Assembly: GCA_023386315.1 (NCBI GenBank)
Contig: JAEWJZ010000028.1
Coordinates: 124,001 to 188,000, forward strand
Direction: 5' to 3'
From: Bacillota bacterium
GTDB lineage: Bacteria > Bacillota > Clostridia > Lachnospirales > Lachnospiraceae
Length of the DNA stretch: 64,000 bases
Shown: positions 38,594 through 46,898 of the stretch, piece by piece
Layout of the letters: each line of letters starts with the position of its first letter
Numbering within the stretch: the stretch's first letter is position 1
Notes under the pieces: generated by a model
The model's input: the letters and a program-made list of their open reading frames with translations, nothing else
What the model was told of the DNA's origin: nothing
Databases searched by the model: none
Program-made: the position numbers and the translations under genes

Positions 38594-39213
38594 CGAATAC
38601 GCAATATAAATTTTTAAAAAATGGCAAACTGAAAGTTTTTGACAACGGCGAAATCTATATTGTCAAGAACGGTATCGAAAAAATTATGAAGCAATATGAA
38701 ATAGGCGGATGCAATGGTGGTAGATATCGCATGGTTTATTTTTATGATGGAAAAATCAAACGGCAGTTTTATGTACACAGGCTGGTTGCAGAAGCTTTTA
38801 TAGAAAATCCAGATAACAAACCACATGTAAACCACAAAGACGGAGATCCATCAAATAATAACGCTTTAAATCTTGAGTGGGTAACATGCTCCGAAAATCA
38901 AGTTCACGCCTATAAGAATTTAATCAAAAAATATAAATGTAGATTCTGCAATTCTGATACCTATTCAAAACTTAGAATATGTAAATCTTGCTACGGCAAA
39001 ATGAGCGATGTAAACCAGACGGCTTTAGACAATGTTATTAGGCAAGAAATGTTACAAACCAAATTAAAGGAAACTGATATGTCAAGTTTAAGCGAAATGC
39101 AAAAGGAATTGCTCATCTATAAATTAATTGGATTAACCTGTAGAGAAATTGCACCAAAGTATGGCGTGTCATTTCAGGCTATAGCAGAAAGGATCAATAA
39201 AATTATCGATTAA
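38590..39213 (+). CDS. HNH endonuclease with C-terminal HTH
   Basis: 207 aa, GTG start after AGAG. An HNH core is visible as VHRLVAEAFIENPDNKPHVN then HKDGDPSNNNALNLEWVTCSEN; a Cys4 zinc knuckle (CRFCNSDTYSKLRICKSC) and a C-terminal helix-turn-helix (LTCREIAPKYGVSFQAIAE) follow. This is the plan of free-standing homing endonucleases of phages. Confidence 0.85.
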   Translation: MTNTQYKFLKNGKLKVFDNGEIYIVKNGIEKIMKQYEIGGCNGGRYRMVYFYDGKIKRQFYVHRLVAEAFIENPDNKPHVNHKDGDPSNNNALNLEWVTCSENQVHAYKNLIKKYKCRFCNSDTYSKLRICKSCYGKMSDVNQTALDNVIRQEMLQTKLKETDMSSLSEMQKELLIYKLIGLTCREIAPKYGVSFQAIAERINKIID

Positions 39214-39232
39214 TAATTAGGAGGTAGTCAAG

Positions 39233-39403
39233 ATGGAAGAGAAAAAGAGAATGGCGTACTTGCCAATTAAAGATTATGTCGAAGGTAAAGCGGCTTTAGC
39301 AAAAATCGAAGTAGTAAAAGAGTATTTGCAGGAAAAAGATTATATCACGCCTGAAATAGTGGCTGATATTTTTGGATTTGAAATTCCAGAAAGACGTGAT
39401 TAA
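39233..39403 (+). CDS. 56-aa phage protein
   Basis: MEEKKRMAYLPIKDYVEGKA begins an acidic helical product ending FEIPERRD. TAGGAGGT precedes the ATG. Unknown. Confidence 0.6.
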   Translation: MEEKKRMAYLPIKDYVEGKAALAKIEVVKEYLQEKDYITPEIVADIFGFEIPERRD

Positions 39404-39404
39404 C

Positions 39405-39569
39405 ATGCGTGTTGGCATATGTAAAGAGCGAGGTATTGTAGTAACAGATGAACAGGCATTCCAGTATGCATTGGAACGGATAGCACATGGAAAACCGGAA
39501 GAACAGCAGGAGTTTGTAGAGTGGTTTTATTCCGGTAATTGGGTAAAGGAGGAAGACAATGCAAATTGA
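39405..39569 (+). CDS. 54-aa phage protein
   Basis: MRVGICKERGIVVTDEQAFQ, mostly helical, abutting the previous stop by one base; no strong ribosome site, so translation is probably coupled. Unknown. Confidence 0.5.
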   Translation: MRVGICKERGIVVTDEQAFQYALERIAHGKPEEQQEFVEWFYSGNWVKEEDNAN

Positions 39570-39741
39570 TATCATTGGTGGATCTCTTACCAAAGATGAA
39601 CAGTTTGAACTTGGAAAGTTGCTGTTAAAGGCAGGATATACAGTAAGCCGTAGTATCGGGAAGGGACGCGGAAGCAAATCAGTTATAACTATAAAATTTG
39701 ATCAACAGGAGGTAGATGCAAATGCTCAAGACTTATCCTGA
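39559..39741 (+). CDS. 60-aa phage protein
   Basis: MQIDIIGGSLTKDEQFELGK, then KAGYTVSRSIGKGRGSKSVI: a small beta-alpha-beta-like unit. AAGGAGGAAG precedes the start; it overlaps the next gene. Confidence 0.5.
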   Translation: MQIDIIGGSLTKDEQFELGKLLLKAGYTVSRSIGKGRGSKSVITIKFDQQEVDANAQDLS

Positions 39742-40378
39742 AATGCGCAAAATAGATGTAAGGCCGTTCTGCGAGATACGGGAAGAAGGAAAAGAAAAGA
39801 TACCTTATCTCAGTTATACAAAATGTATAGATTTATTACACCAAAATGGTGCTGAAAAAGTGTATTTCTCACCTATAAGAAGCACTGAGACTGGTTCTTC
39901 ATTGATAAGCTGCGGCATGATTTTTGAAGATTCGGGCGGTAAGAAAAATTCTGTTTATGAAACTGCGGTTCACATTGTTATTGATGATTTAGAGTTTGAC
40001 TTCCAGGGACCGGTAATGAATGGAGCAAATCCAGTAAAAGACAATTCAATGAGCCAGCAAAGGCTTTGGAATAGTCAATGCCGCTTATTTGTAAAAGGGG
40101 TAGCGATACATACCGGATTAGGCTTTGATTTATGGCTTGACAACGAAGAAAAAGAACAAGTGGTACAGAAACAAGAAGATGTATTCCACGACATAATGAA
40201 GGTCAGAGAACGTGTGTTGCAGGAATTCACAGTCCTTAATAAAAAAGGGTATACCAAAGGCGAAATTGCTGAAATGATAGGCACTGATGAAGATGATCTT
40301 GATATGAAGTTCAAAATGTATGTTTCTCTTGCAAACATGGAGAAAAAATTGATTGAAGTTATAGGAAAAGCAAAATGA
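39722..40378 (+). CDS. Single-strand annealing protein (DUF1071/Sak-type)
   Basis: 218 aa from ATG 39722 (ATG 39716 is too close to AGGAGGT). The order PYLSYTKCIDLLHQNGAEKV ... DNSMSQQRLWNSQCRLFVKG ... IHTGLGFDLW matches DUF1071 (Rad52-like) recombinases, where the last motif corresponds to the conserved NRxxVKAIAxHTGLG region. Annealing activity for recombination is expected. The exonuclease follows, overlapping by ATGA. Confidence 0.75.
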   Translation: MLKTYPEMRKIDVRPFCEIREEGKEKIPYLSYTKCIDLLHQNGAEKVYFSPIRSTETGSSLISCGMIFEDSGGKKNSVYETAVHIVIDDLEFDFQGPVMNGANPVKDNSMSQQRLWNSQCRLFVKGVAIHTGLGFDLWLDNEEKEQVVQKQEDVFHDIMKVRERVLQEFTVLNKKGYTKGEIAEMIGTDEDDLDMKFKMYVSLANMEKKLIEVIGKAK

Positions 40379-40947
40379 TTTCAAGCCAAGATAGATCATA
40401 TTACATTGGAGCAAGTGATACACGCCAAGTTGTAAGCAATTGGAATACAAACACTTTTGAAAAATGGTGGATTGAAAAGCTCGGATTTGCAAGTAACCAG
40501 ATACATACTGAAGCAATGATGGCCGGCACTGCTTATGAGCATCGGATCATTGACAGCCTTAACATTCTCGAAATGGAAAAAGATAAGCAATTTATTTCTG
40601 GAAGACTGAGGGTGAACCTTGACGGCAATACGCCTGACACCATTTATGAAATCAAAACTTATAAGTACCAGAACGGTTTCAAAGTGCCAAAGCACTACCG
40701 GGAACAAGTATGGGTTGAAATGTTTGGATCTAACATCAGGAAAGCCTATATTGTGGCTTACGGGCTTTTAGAAGAGGATTATAACAACTTCTACCGTGAC
40801 ATTGATCCTATGCGCAGACAGCTATTTGAAATCCAATATAATGAGGAATTTATCAACAAAATATATCTTCCGCGGTTTCGGTATTTATCTGAATGCTTAG
40901 ACCTTGGAAAGTTTCCAAAAACAGAGGAAGTGATTTTTAGTGTATAA
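40375..40947 (+). CDS. YqaJ-like phage exonuclease
   Basis: 190 aa, shorter than many YqaJ proteins. PD-(D/E)xK features: YYIGASDTRQVV, GTAYEHRIID, and DTIYEIKTYKY (catalytic D-ExK), then HYREQVWVEM. It would resect DNA ends to load the annealing protein encoded just upstream, a Red-like pair. Confidence 0.8.
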   Translation: MISSQDRSYYIGASDTRQVVSNWNTNTFEKWWIEKLGFASNQIHTEAMMAGTAYEHRIIDSLNILEMEKDKQFISGRLRVNLDGNTPDTIYEIKTYKYQNGFKVPKHYREQVWVEMFGSNIRKAYIVAYGLLEEDYNNFYRDIDPMRRQLFEIQYNEEFINKIYLPRFRYLSECLDLGKFPKTEEVIFSV

Positions 40948-41566
40948 GCCAGCGAAAATAACCGGATATAAGCCTGCTCCAGAAGGAACATATTTGATTG
41001 TGCTGGTTGAAGGGGAAAACCTTACGGAGCCTATCGTTGAGAAAAACATGCATGAATGCACCTTACAACTTGACGATGGGCGACATATCAGCGGTGCGCA
41101 AAACAGAAAGGCACACGCGACTATTAATGATATCGCTGCATATACCGGAGAGGTTCCAGAAGCAATGAAAGGCTGGCTGAAATATCGTTATATTTGTCAG
41201 ACTGGTGGAGAATATTTTTCCCTAAAGGATTGCTCCATGGATACTGCCAGAGAATTTATAAATGTGATTCTTGATTATGCGCTTGAAATGGGAATCCCGC
41301 TTATGGATTTTGCACTGAACCGGACAGACGATATAGATCATTACTTATATGCCTGCTTGAAACTTAAAAAGTGCGTGATCTGCGGAAAGCATGGAGAAGT
41401 CCACCACGTAGATGCAATAGGCATGGGAAACGATAGGCGAACGCTTGATGATTCACAACACCGGAAAATATGCCTGTGCCGTATTCATCACACAGAAGCC
41501 CATACAACGGGTTTTGATAGTTTTTCGAACAAATATAAGGTGTACGGTATAAAGTTTGAGGAATGA
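40940..41566 (+). CDS. HNHc-type nuclease, recombination module
   Basis: 208 aa, GTG start overlapping the exonuclease. The C-terminal part has CVICGKHGEVHHVDAIGMGN ... HRKICLCRIHHTEAH, a zinc-stabilised HNH fold (HNHc_6/DUF968-like). In phages these sit beside annealing proteins and are thought to resolve or nick recombination intermediates. Confidence 0.75.
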   Translation: MYKPAKITGYKPAPEGTYLIVLVEGENLTEPIVEKNMHECTLQLDDGRHISGAQNRKAHATINDIAAYTGEVPEAMKGWLKYRYICQTGGEYFSLKDCSMDTAREFINVILDYALEMGIPLMDFALNRTDDIDHYLYACLKLKKCVICGKHGEVHHVDAIGMGNDRRTLDDSQHRKICLCRIHHTEAHTTGFDSFSNKYKVYGIKFEE

Positions 41567-41605
41567 TATAATACGGCGTTCAGAATTGATGTTAGGAGGT
41601 TTAGA

Positions 41606-41983
41606 TTGGGAAAGATTAACAGCAAAGCAAAGGGAGCCAAAGGAGAGCGCGAACTCTCCCGGCTCTTGAAAGAATATGGATACGATACCAGACGCGGAGT
41701 GCAATACTGCGGTGCAAATGGGGACGCTGATGTAATAGGGCTTCCAGGGATACATATTGAAGCGAAGAGAGTTGAACGGCTGAATATCTACGAAGCCATG
41801 GAACAGGCGATAAATGATTCAGGCGCAAACAAAATGCCGTTCGACTATGATTTACCGACAGTATTCCACCGTAAGAATAATCACAGCTGGCTTGTAACAA
41901 TGAGATTAGAGGATTGGATTGAGATTTACCGGGAATGGAACTCCGGTAATGCACTGGGGAAGGAGATAGACAATGAGACTTGA
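41606..41983 (+). CDS. Hjc-like Holliday junction resolvase
   Basis: 125 aa, TTG start with TAGGAGG upstream. PD-(D/E)xK: SKAKGAKGERELSRLLKEYG, GDADVIGLPGIHIEAKRVER, with E17, D47, E60 and K62-type positions. It cleaves four-way junctions in phage replication or packaging. Confidence 0.8.
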   Translation: MGKINSKAKGAKGERELSRLLKEYGYDTRRGVQYCGANGDADVIGLPGIHIEAKRVERLNIYEAMEQAINDSGANKMPFDYDLPTVFHRKNNHSWLVTMRLEDWIEIYREWNSGNALGKEIDNET

Positions 41984-42395
41984 TGAAATGATTATAAAGG
42001 CAAATGCGGACGGCAAGACGTATTTTAATGAAACGAATAAGACTAATTATTCTGCCGCAAATGGATTTAATGGTTTTGATACAGACGTTTTATTTAACGA
42101 AGGGTGGGAAGAACTGCAAAAGCCTCACCTGTCTGTATTAGAAGCAGAAAAAGAACTGGATTGCGTGATTGATACACCGGATATTTCGAAGCTGCTTAGA
42201 CCAATGGACGAGAAGCCTTTTAATAGGCGCAATGTGATTATTATATGTGATGAAACATCTTACAACACAAACTATAGTGGCTATTACGATGGAAGCATTT
42301 GGAGATTGTTTGATTACGATAAAAACCCAGTGATTAAAGAATACTTTCGCTGGATCGACCCGGCAGACCTGATAAAGCTTTTACCTAAGGAGTGA
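41973..42395 (+). CDS. Phage protein, unknown
   Basis: 140 aa, overlapping the resolvase. The acidic N-half (TYFNETNKTNYSAANGFNGF) and a beta-rich C-half (YNTNYSGYYDGSIWRLFDYD, FRWIDPADLIKLLPKE) suggest a small DUF551-like fold. Unknown role. Confidence 0.55.
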   Translation: MRLDEMIIKANADGKTYFNETNKTNYSAANGFNGFDTDVLFNEGWEELQKPHLSVLEAEKELDCVIDTPDISKLLRPMDEKPFNRRNVIIICDETSYNTNYSGYYDGSIWRLFDYDKNPVIKEYFRWIDPADLIKLLPKE

Positions 42396-42399
42396 TAAT

Positions 42400-43269
42400 G
42401 TGGGAGATGTTAAATGGATAAAAATTGTAACAGACATATTTGACGATGAAAAGATTCTCTTAATTGAGAGTATGCCGAGTGCTGATAGTATCATCGTTAT
42501 CTGGTTTAAACTCCTGTGTTTGGCAGGCAAGAACAACAACAGCGGTGTGTTTATGCTGAATGATAAGATTGCCTATACTGACGAAATGCTTTCCACGATA
42601 TTCCGCCGCGATGTGAACACTGTAAGGCTTGCCCTCAAATCTCTGGAAATGTATGGAATGATTGAGATTATTGACAATGTAATCACTATCCCGAATTGGT
42701 CAAAACATCAAAACCTGGATCAGCTGGAAGAACGTAAGGAATACATGAAAGAGTATATGAGAAAGTACCGCGGAAAGCAGAAGGATTTAATCGAATGTAA
42801 AGATAACAGTAAAGTTTACAGTAAGTCTAACAGTAAAGCTAATGTTAGCGCCCTAGAAGGAGAAGAAGAAAGAGAAGAAGAAAGAGAAATAGAAGGAGAT
42901 AAGAAGGAGAGTATTAACTATCAGCAAATAGCTGATATGTACAATGGCACTTGCGTGTCATTCCCCCGGCTCACTTCGATATCTGATTCTCGTAAAAAGG
43001 CTATCAGGGCAAGATTGAAAACATATAGCGTTGGTGACTTTTCAACATTGTTCCAAAAGGCAGAGGACAGCGATTTCCTGAAAGGAAAGAACAATCGGGA
43101 TTGGTCAGCTACATTTGATTGGCTGATAAAAGATTCGAACATGGCAAAGGTGCTTGATGGAAATTATGATAACAAAAACAGTCTTCCGCATGGTCCTGGA
43201 ACAGATCCGATTGGAAAACAGCAACAGGTCAGGGATATGCTAAGAGATTGGGCGAACGGAGATGATTAA
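42400..43269 (+). CDS. Phage replisome organiser
   Basis: 289 aa, GTG start. The N-terminal winged helix WIKIVTDIFDDEKILLIESM ... LSTIFRRDVNTVRLALKSLE is the Phage_rep_org_N domain; a low-complexity Ser/Lys and Glu-rich linker (about 125-165) follows, then a DnaD-like C-terminal part. It should bind the origin and recruit the helicase loader encoded next. The linker DNA contains three 12-bp iterons (42804-42838). Confidence 0.85.
   Translation: MGDVKWIKIVTDIFDDEKILLIESMPSADSIIVIWFKLLCLAGKNNNSGVFMLNDKIAYTDEMLSTIFRRDVNTVRLALKSLEMYGMIEIIDNVITIPNWSKHQNLDQLEERKEYMKEYMRKYRGKQKDLIECKDNSKVYSKSNSKANVSALEGEEEREEEREIEGDKKESINYQQIADMYNGTCVSFPRLTSISDSRKKAIRARLKTYSVGDFSTLFQKAEDSDFLKGKNNRDWSATFDWLIKDSNMAKVLDGNYDNKNSLPHGPGTDPIGKQQQVRDMLRDWANGDD
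42804..42838 (+). promoter_or_regulatory. Candidate phage replication origin (iterons)
   Basis: ACAGTAA recurs at 42806, 42818 and 42830, exactly 12 bp apart, followed by a purine-only tract (42857-42910). Origins inside the initiator gene are known for lambda-type phages. Confidence 0.5.
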
Positions 43270-43812
43270 ATGACAAAACAAGAATTTGCAGTATTTATTG
43301 CAACGATTAATACAGCTTATCCGAAATGTGATCTTATCACGCCAGACCAGACAACATTATGGTTTGAAATGCTCGGACATATTGATTTTGAAGCTGCAAA
43401 AGTGGTGTTGAAGAAATATATACTCAACAATAAATTCCCTCCCACCATAGCTGATCTTAACATTCTGGCAGCTGATGTTACGAATGAGAGGCTACCAGAC
43501 ACGGATGAGGCTTGGGGAGAGGTACATAAGGCCATAAGGCGGTTCGGATACATGGAGGAACGGAAAGCACTTGACAGCATGAGCGAAGCCACCAGAAAGA
43601 CCGTGGAGCGTATCGGGTTTCAGGATATATGCAAATCACCGTATGACCAGTTAAATACGCTCAGGGCGCAATTCAACCGCGCTTATGAGGCTGAATGCCG
43701 CAGGACTATGGAGGTACGGAAACTTCCAGAGAGTGCCAGAATTGCACAGGAGAGAATAAGACAGCTGATTGAAGCGAAGGGGGATAACATTGGACGAATC
43801 GAGAGCAATTAA
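43270..43812 (+). CDS. Helicase loader/inhibitor (G39P-like)
   Basis: 180 aa. The N-terminal ~70 residues (FAVFIATINTAYPKCDLITP ... VLKKYILNNKFPPTIADLNI) match the phage G40P loader/inhibitor domain; the rest is helical and charged. It delivers the host DnaB-type helicase to the organiser complex. No phage helicase gene is seen, so host DnaC/DnaB is probably used. Confidence 0.8.
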   Translation: MTKQEFAVFIATINTAYPKCDLITPDQTTLWFEMLGHIDFEAAKVVLKKYILNNKFPPTIADLNILAADVTNERLPDTDEAWGEVHKAIRRFGYMEERKALDSMSEATRKTVERIGFQDICKSPYDQLNTLRAQFNRAYEAECRRTMEVRKLPESARIAQERIRQLIEAKGDNIGRIESN

Positions 43813-44035
43813 GCTTTGTATGTTCCGCCCGAAAGTACCGGACCACACAAGGCACATGGAAAAGGATATGACGGCGGAAGAAATAACGCTACGGCGTGAG
43901 TTTATCAAGAAAATGTTGTGGAAGGTGAAGCCGTGGGGCGATCTGGCAGACGAACAGCTTGACGATGTGAGGATTTACAAAGTGTGCGGTGACTGGTATA
44001 TCGAGGACCACGATCTGTACGAATATGGATTTTAA
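43790..44035 (+). CDS. Phage protein, unknown
   Basis: 81 aa from TTG 43790, with AGGGGGAT 7 nt upstream inside the loader gene. Segment MTAEEITLRREFIKKMLWKV and acidic C-terminus. Unknown. Confidence 0.5.
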   Translation: MDESRAIKLCMFRPKVPDHTRHMEKDMTAEEITLRREFIKKMLWKVKPWGDLADEQLDDVRIYKVCGDWYIEDHDLYEYGF

Positions 44036-44046
44036 ATAAAAACAGG

Positions 44047-44106
44047 AAAGGAGTAATGAGGTTTGGTCGACCAGAAACAGCTGTTTACTCTGAGTACAAA
44101 AAATGA
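44047..44106 (+). promoter_or_regulatory. Structured leader/minicistron before the C5-type methylase
   Basis: AAAGGAG is followed by the element GAGGTTTGGTCGACCAG, shared with 46899-46951. GAGTAA (44051) pairs with TTACTC (44085), enclosing the palindrome TGGTCGACCA. ATG 44056 begins MRFGRPETAVYSEYKK, whose TGA overlaps the methylase ATG 44103. No other ribosome site precedes 44103, so the methylase is either coupled to this minicistron or loaded across the hairpin. Confidence 0.6.
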
Positions 44107-44711
44107 AAATATTAGTAGCTTGCGAAGAAAGTCAGGCAGTAACAAAAGAGTTAAGAAGATTGGGGCATGAGGCATGGAGTTGTGATATTGAACCGTGTTC
44201 TGGAGGACACCCGGAGTGGCATTTGCAAGAAGATGTAACGCCGCTGTTAAAACAGCACTGGGATATGATTATCGCATTTCCTCCATGTACACACCTTGCA
44301 GTCAGCGGTGCTGCATGGTTTGAACAGAAACGAAAGGACGGCAGACAGCAGGAAGGTATTGACTTTTTTATGCTATTTGCTAACGCAGACTGCGAACGGA
44401 TTGCAATAGAGAACCCGGTAGGGATAATGTCGAGCGTGTACAAGAAACCGAGCCAGATTGTGCAGCCTTACGAATACGGGCATATGGAGCAGAAAAAAAC
44501 TTGCTTGTGGCTGAAAGGGTTGCCATTACTGCAATCGACAAACAATGTCTATGACCAGGTGATGGAGTTGCCTAAGAATCAGCGCGAGAGATTGCATTAT
44601 CTTCCACCAAGTCCAGAAAGGGCGAAGCTGAGAAGCAAGACATTCCAAGGAATAGCAAAAGCAATGGCAGAACAATGGGCCGGTGACATCACGAAAGAGG
44701 AGCAGAAATGA
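44103..44711 (+). CDS. C5-type DNA cytosine methylase-like protein
   Basis: 202 aa, short. The AdoMet region KILVACEESQAVTKELRRLG is followed by WSCDIEPCSGGHPEWH, motif IV-like MIIAFPPCTHLAVSGAAW with the candidate nucleophilic Cys, and a motif VI-like IAIENPVGIMSS. A target-recognition domain is small or missing. Phage homologues are usually annotated DNA cytosine methyltransferase; activity and specificity are unproven. Preceded by the special leader. Confidence 0.65.
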   Translation: MKILVACEESQAVTKELRRLGHEAWSCDIEPCSGGHPEWHLQEDVTPLLKQHWDMIIAFPPCTHLAVSGAAWFEQKRKDGRQQEGIDFFMLFANADCERIAIENPVGIMSSVYKKPSQIVQPYEYGHMEQKKTCLWLKGLPLLQSTNNVYDQVMELPKNQRERLHYLPPSPERAKLRSKTFQGIAKAMAEQWAGDITKEEQK

Positions 44712-44926
44712 CAGAGGTTACAGTATCACTCAAAGACATAGAAGCCCTGAAAGAATCTCTTAAACCCGGTGACAAGGTAACATACAACACTCCGGTTACG
44801 GAATTCCAGGAAGATAACAAAAAGAACACAAGAACGCTACATAAAGCAAAGATCGTGAAGAAGCTGCCGCATTTAGCAATTATCGAGTACAACGCCAAAC
44901 GCGGGAGCAAGACAGAAAAGGTATAG
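44708..44926 (+). CDS. Small phage protein, unknown
   Basis: 72 aa, ATGA overlap with the methylase. Short beta-rich segment (PGDKVTYNTPVTEFQEDNKK, ATIIEYN-like end). SH3/KOW-like size; unknown. Confidence 0.55.
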   Translation: MTEVTVSLKDIEALKESLKPGDKVTYNTPVTEFQEDNKKNTRTLHKAKIVKKLPHLAIIEYNAKRGSKTEKV

Positions 44927-45085
44927 TCTACCATGACATATAAAGAGATTTATTTCCAGCGGCGCGGGTGCGCGTGGTAAGCGTTTAAAGCCGATTTAAA
45001 GCTGAGACGAAGAATACGCCACGGAATACAAAACAAGCAGAATACGGGCTATCATGGTGCGCCACTGGGCGCGAGAAAGGAAAAA

Positions 45086-45790
45086 ATGAGCATTAAACCA
45101 ATTTTATTTAATACAGAAATGGTAAAAGCGATATTGGACGGGAGAAAGACGGTGACAAGGAGAGTGGTAAAAGATTTTGACGGAGATCAAGAAAAAGTAT
45201 ATCTAGGTAAATGCGCTATATGCGCCGGATTGTTTAACAGATCTAACAATATGAGAGTGACCAATAAACCGCCATATCAACCAAATGACATCATTTATGT
45301 ACGGGAAACACAAAGTATTCACCGAGTTAATAATATGGGAGACAAATACATCAGGGTTAATTACAAGGCTGATGGAGTATCAAAAGATTTTAGAGTCTCC
45401 GAAAAAGAATGGAAACGCCTTGCTAAATATGACTATACAGATGAAAGCTACATATCACCATACTGGACCACTTACGAAACATGCAGGATTTGGCTAAAGG
45501 TAACAAATGTACGGGTGGAGAGATTGCAGGATATAACTCACACGCAGGCAGACAATGAAGGAGTTGGAAGTCTGTTCTTTGAGGATATAGCATTCGGTGA
45601 GGAACGCTACAACATCCCATATATACAGGAAGAGGGGTTATCAAGACATCAATTTGCTTATTTATGGGATTCAACGGTAAAGAAACAGGATATAGACCGA
45701 TATGGCTGGAATGCAAATCCGTGGGTGTGGGTGATCGAATTTGAACGGTGCGAGAAGCCACAGGAGGAAAATAAAAATGCAGATAAATGA
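45086..45790 (+). CDS. ASCH-domain phage protein
   Basis: 234 aa. KPILFNTEMVKAILDGRKTV-TRR is the ASCH opening, with PNDIIYVRETQ and the C-terminal WNANPWVWVIEFERC. ASCH domains bind RNA or modified nucleosides and often accompany phage DNA-modification genes. The start has GAAAGGA 5 nt upstream. The frame stays open upstream to 44981, where a TAA separates it from ATG 44933. Confidence 0.75.
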   Translation: MSIKPILFNTEMVKAILDGRKTVTRRVVKDFDGDQEKVYLGKCAICAGLFNRSNNMRVTNKPPYQPNDIIYVRETQSIHRVNNMGDKYIRVNYKADGVSKDFRVSEKEWKRLAKYDYTDESYISPYWTTYETCRIWLKVTNVRVERLQDITHTQADNEGVGSLFFEDIAFGEERYNIPYIQEEGLSRHQFAYLWDSTVKKQDIDRYGWNANPWVWVIEFERCEKPQEENKNADK

Positions 45791-46109
45791 AATGGTAAAA
45801 GAAGTAGGACTGAATGCCCGTGAACATGGCTGGTGGGACGGAGAAGAAAGAATGTTCGGGGAGTTAATCGCCCTGTGCCATAGTGAACTTTCAGAAGCAT
45901 TGCAGGAATACCGGGACGGCTGGAAGCCGACAGTTACATACTACGGAGATAAAGAAAAGCCGGAAGGTATACCGAGCGAACTAGCTGACACAGTTATCAG
46001 GATCATGGATATGTGCGACCACTACGGGATTGATCTGGAAGCGGCTATCGCTGAAAAGCACGAGTTTAACAAGACCAGACCATATAAGCATGGCGGAAAG
46101 GTGATATAA
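45777..46109 (+). CDS. MazG-like nucleotide pyrophosphohydrolase
   Basis: 110 aa. MazG-type helices with ExxE: HSELSEALQEYRDGWKP and SELADTVIRIMDMCDHYGID (metal-binding E/D). It hydrolyses (d)NTPs, for instance to spare or remove particular nucleotides during phage replication. ATG 45777 follows AGGAGG. Confidence 0.8.
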   Translation: MQINEMVKEVGLNAREHGWWDGEERMFGELIALCHSELSEALQEYRDGWKPTVTYYGDKEKPEGIPSELADTVIRIMDMCDHYGIDLEAAIAEKHEFNKTRPYKHGGKVI

Positions 46110-46111
46110 GT

Positions 46112-46546
46112 ATGAATCGAGTGATTTTAATGGGCCGCTTGACCCGTGATCCAGAAGTAAGATACTCCCAGGGAGAACGTTCCATGGCAATATCAAGGTA
46201 CACTCTGGCAGTAGACCGGAGAGTACGCAGAAGCCAAGAGAATGAGCAGAATACGGACTTCATTAACTGCGTGGCGTTCGATAAGGCCGGGGAGTTTGCA
46301 GAAAAGTATTTCCGTCAGGGTATGAGAGTGCTGATATCTGGCAGGATCCAGACCGGAAGCTACACGAACAAAGATGGAGTGAAAGTCTACACCACAGATA
46401 TTGTTGTTGAGGATCAGGAGTTTGCAGGCAGCAAGGGAGCCGGAGAGAATCATCAGCAGAGTAGACCGGAACCGTCAAGCAGCATTGGCGACGGGTTCAT
46501 GAATATACCCGATGGAGTAGAAGACGAGGGCTTGCCCTTTAATTGA
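46112..46546 (+). CDS. ssb: Single-stranded DNA-binding protein
   Basis: 144 aa, OB-fold NRVILMGRLTRDPEVRY ... FINCVAFDKAGEFAEKYF ... RVLISGRIQTGSYTNKDGVK, with the C-terminal acidic tip DEGLPFN. It protects ssDNA and recruits replication/recombination partners. Confidence 0.95.
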   Translation: MNRVILMGRLTRDPEVRYSQGERSMAISRYTLAVDRRVRRSQENEQNTDFINCVAFDKAGEFAEKYFRQGMRVLISGRIQTGSYTNKDGVKVYTTDIVVEDQEFAGSKGAGENHQQSRPEPSSSIGDGFMNIPDGVEDEGLPFN

Positions 46547-46563
46547 TAACAGGAGGTAACAAG

Positions 46564-46875
46564 GTGACAGATGAGACATTTACAAAAGCAGTGGAAGTAA
46601 AGAAAGATATTGAGTTTTATGGAGACGTAGTATCCGACCTTAGATACAAAGTAGCACGTGCTGATAACAATGGTGATAAAAAGAAATTTACGTTGCGCCT
46701 TATTAATTACAAGGAGAAGGAAACAGATAATGCAAAAGCACGTATTATTGTGTTTGAAAAAGACAATATATACGGTTCTGATATCCCGGTTGAAGCGGAA
46801 TTACTGGATATAATCATAAAATATTTTTCTGAAAAAAGGGATATGAAAAAAGAGGAACTCAGGCAACTAAGCTAA
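46564..46875 (+). CDS. Small phage protein, unknown
   Basis: 103 aa from GTG 46564 (AGGAGGTAACAAG upstream). Charged alpha/beta protein (FYGDVVSDLRYKVARADNNG; SEKRDMKKEELRQLS). Unknown. Confidence 0.55.
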   Translation: MTDETFTKAVEVKKDIEFYGDVVSDLRYKVARADNNGDKKKFTLRLINYKEKETDNAKARIIVFEKDNIYGSDIPVEAELLDIIIKYFSEKRDMKKEELRQLS

Positions 46876-46898
46876 ATCCAAAGTTTAACTGAATAAGA

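Noticed and set aside
44978..44980. Stop-codon readthrough of the ASCH gene's upstream frame
   Set aside because: TAA is the least readthrough-prone stop and a proper ribosome site precedes ATG 45086.
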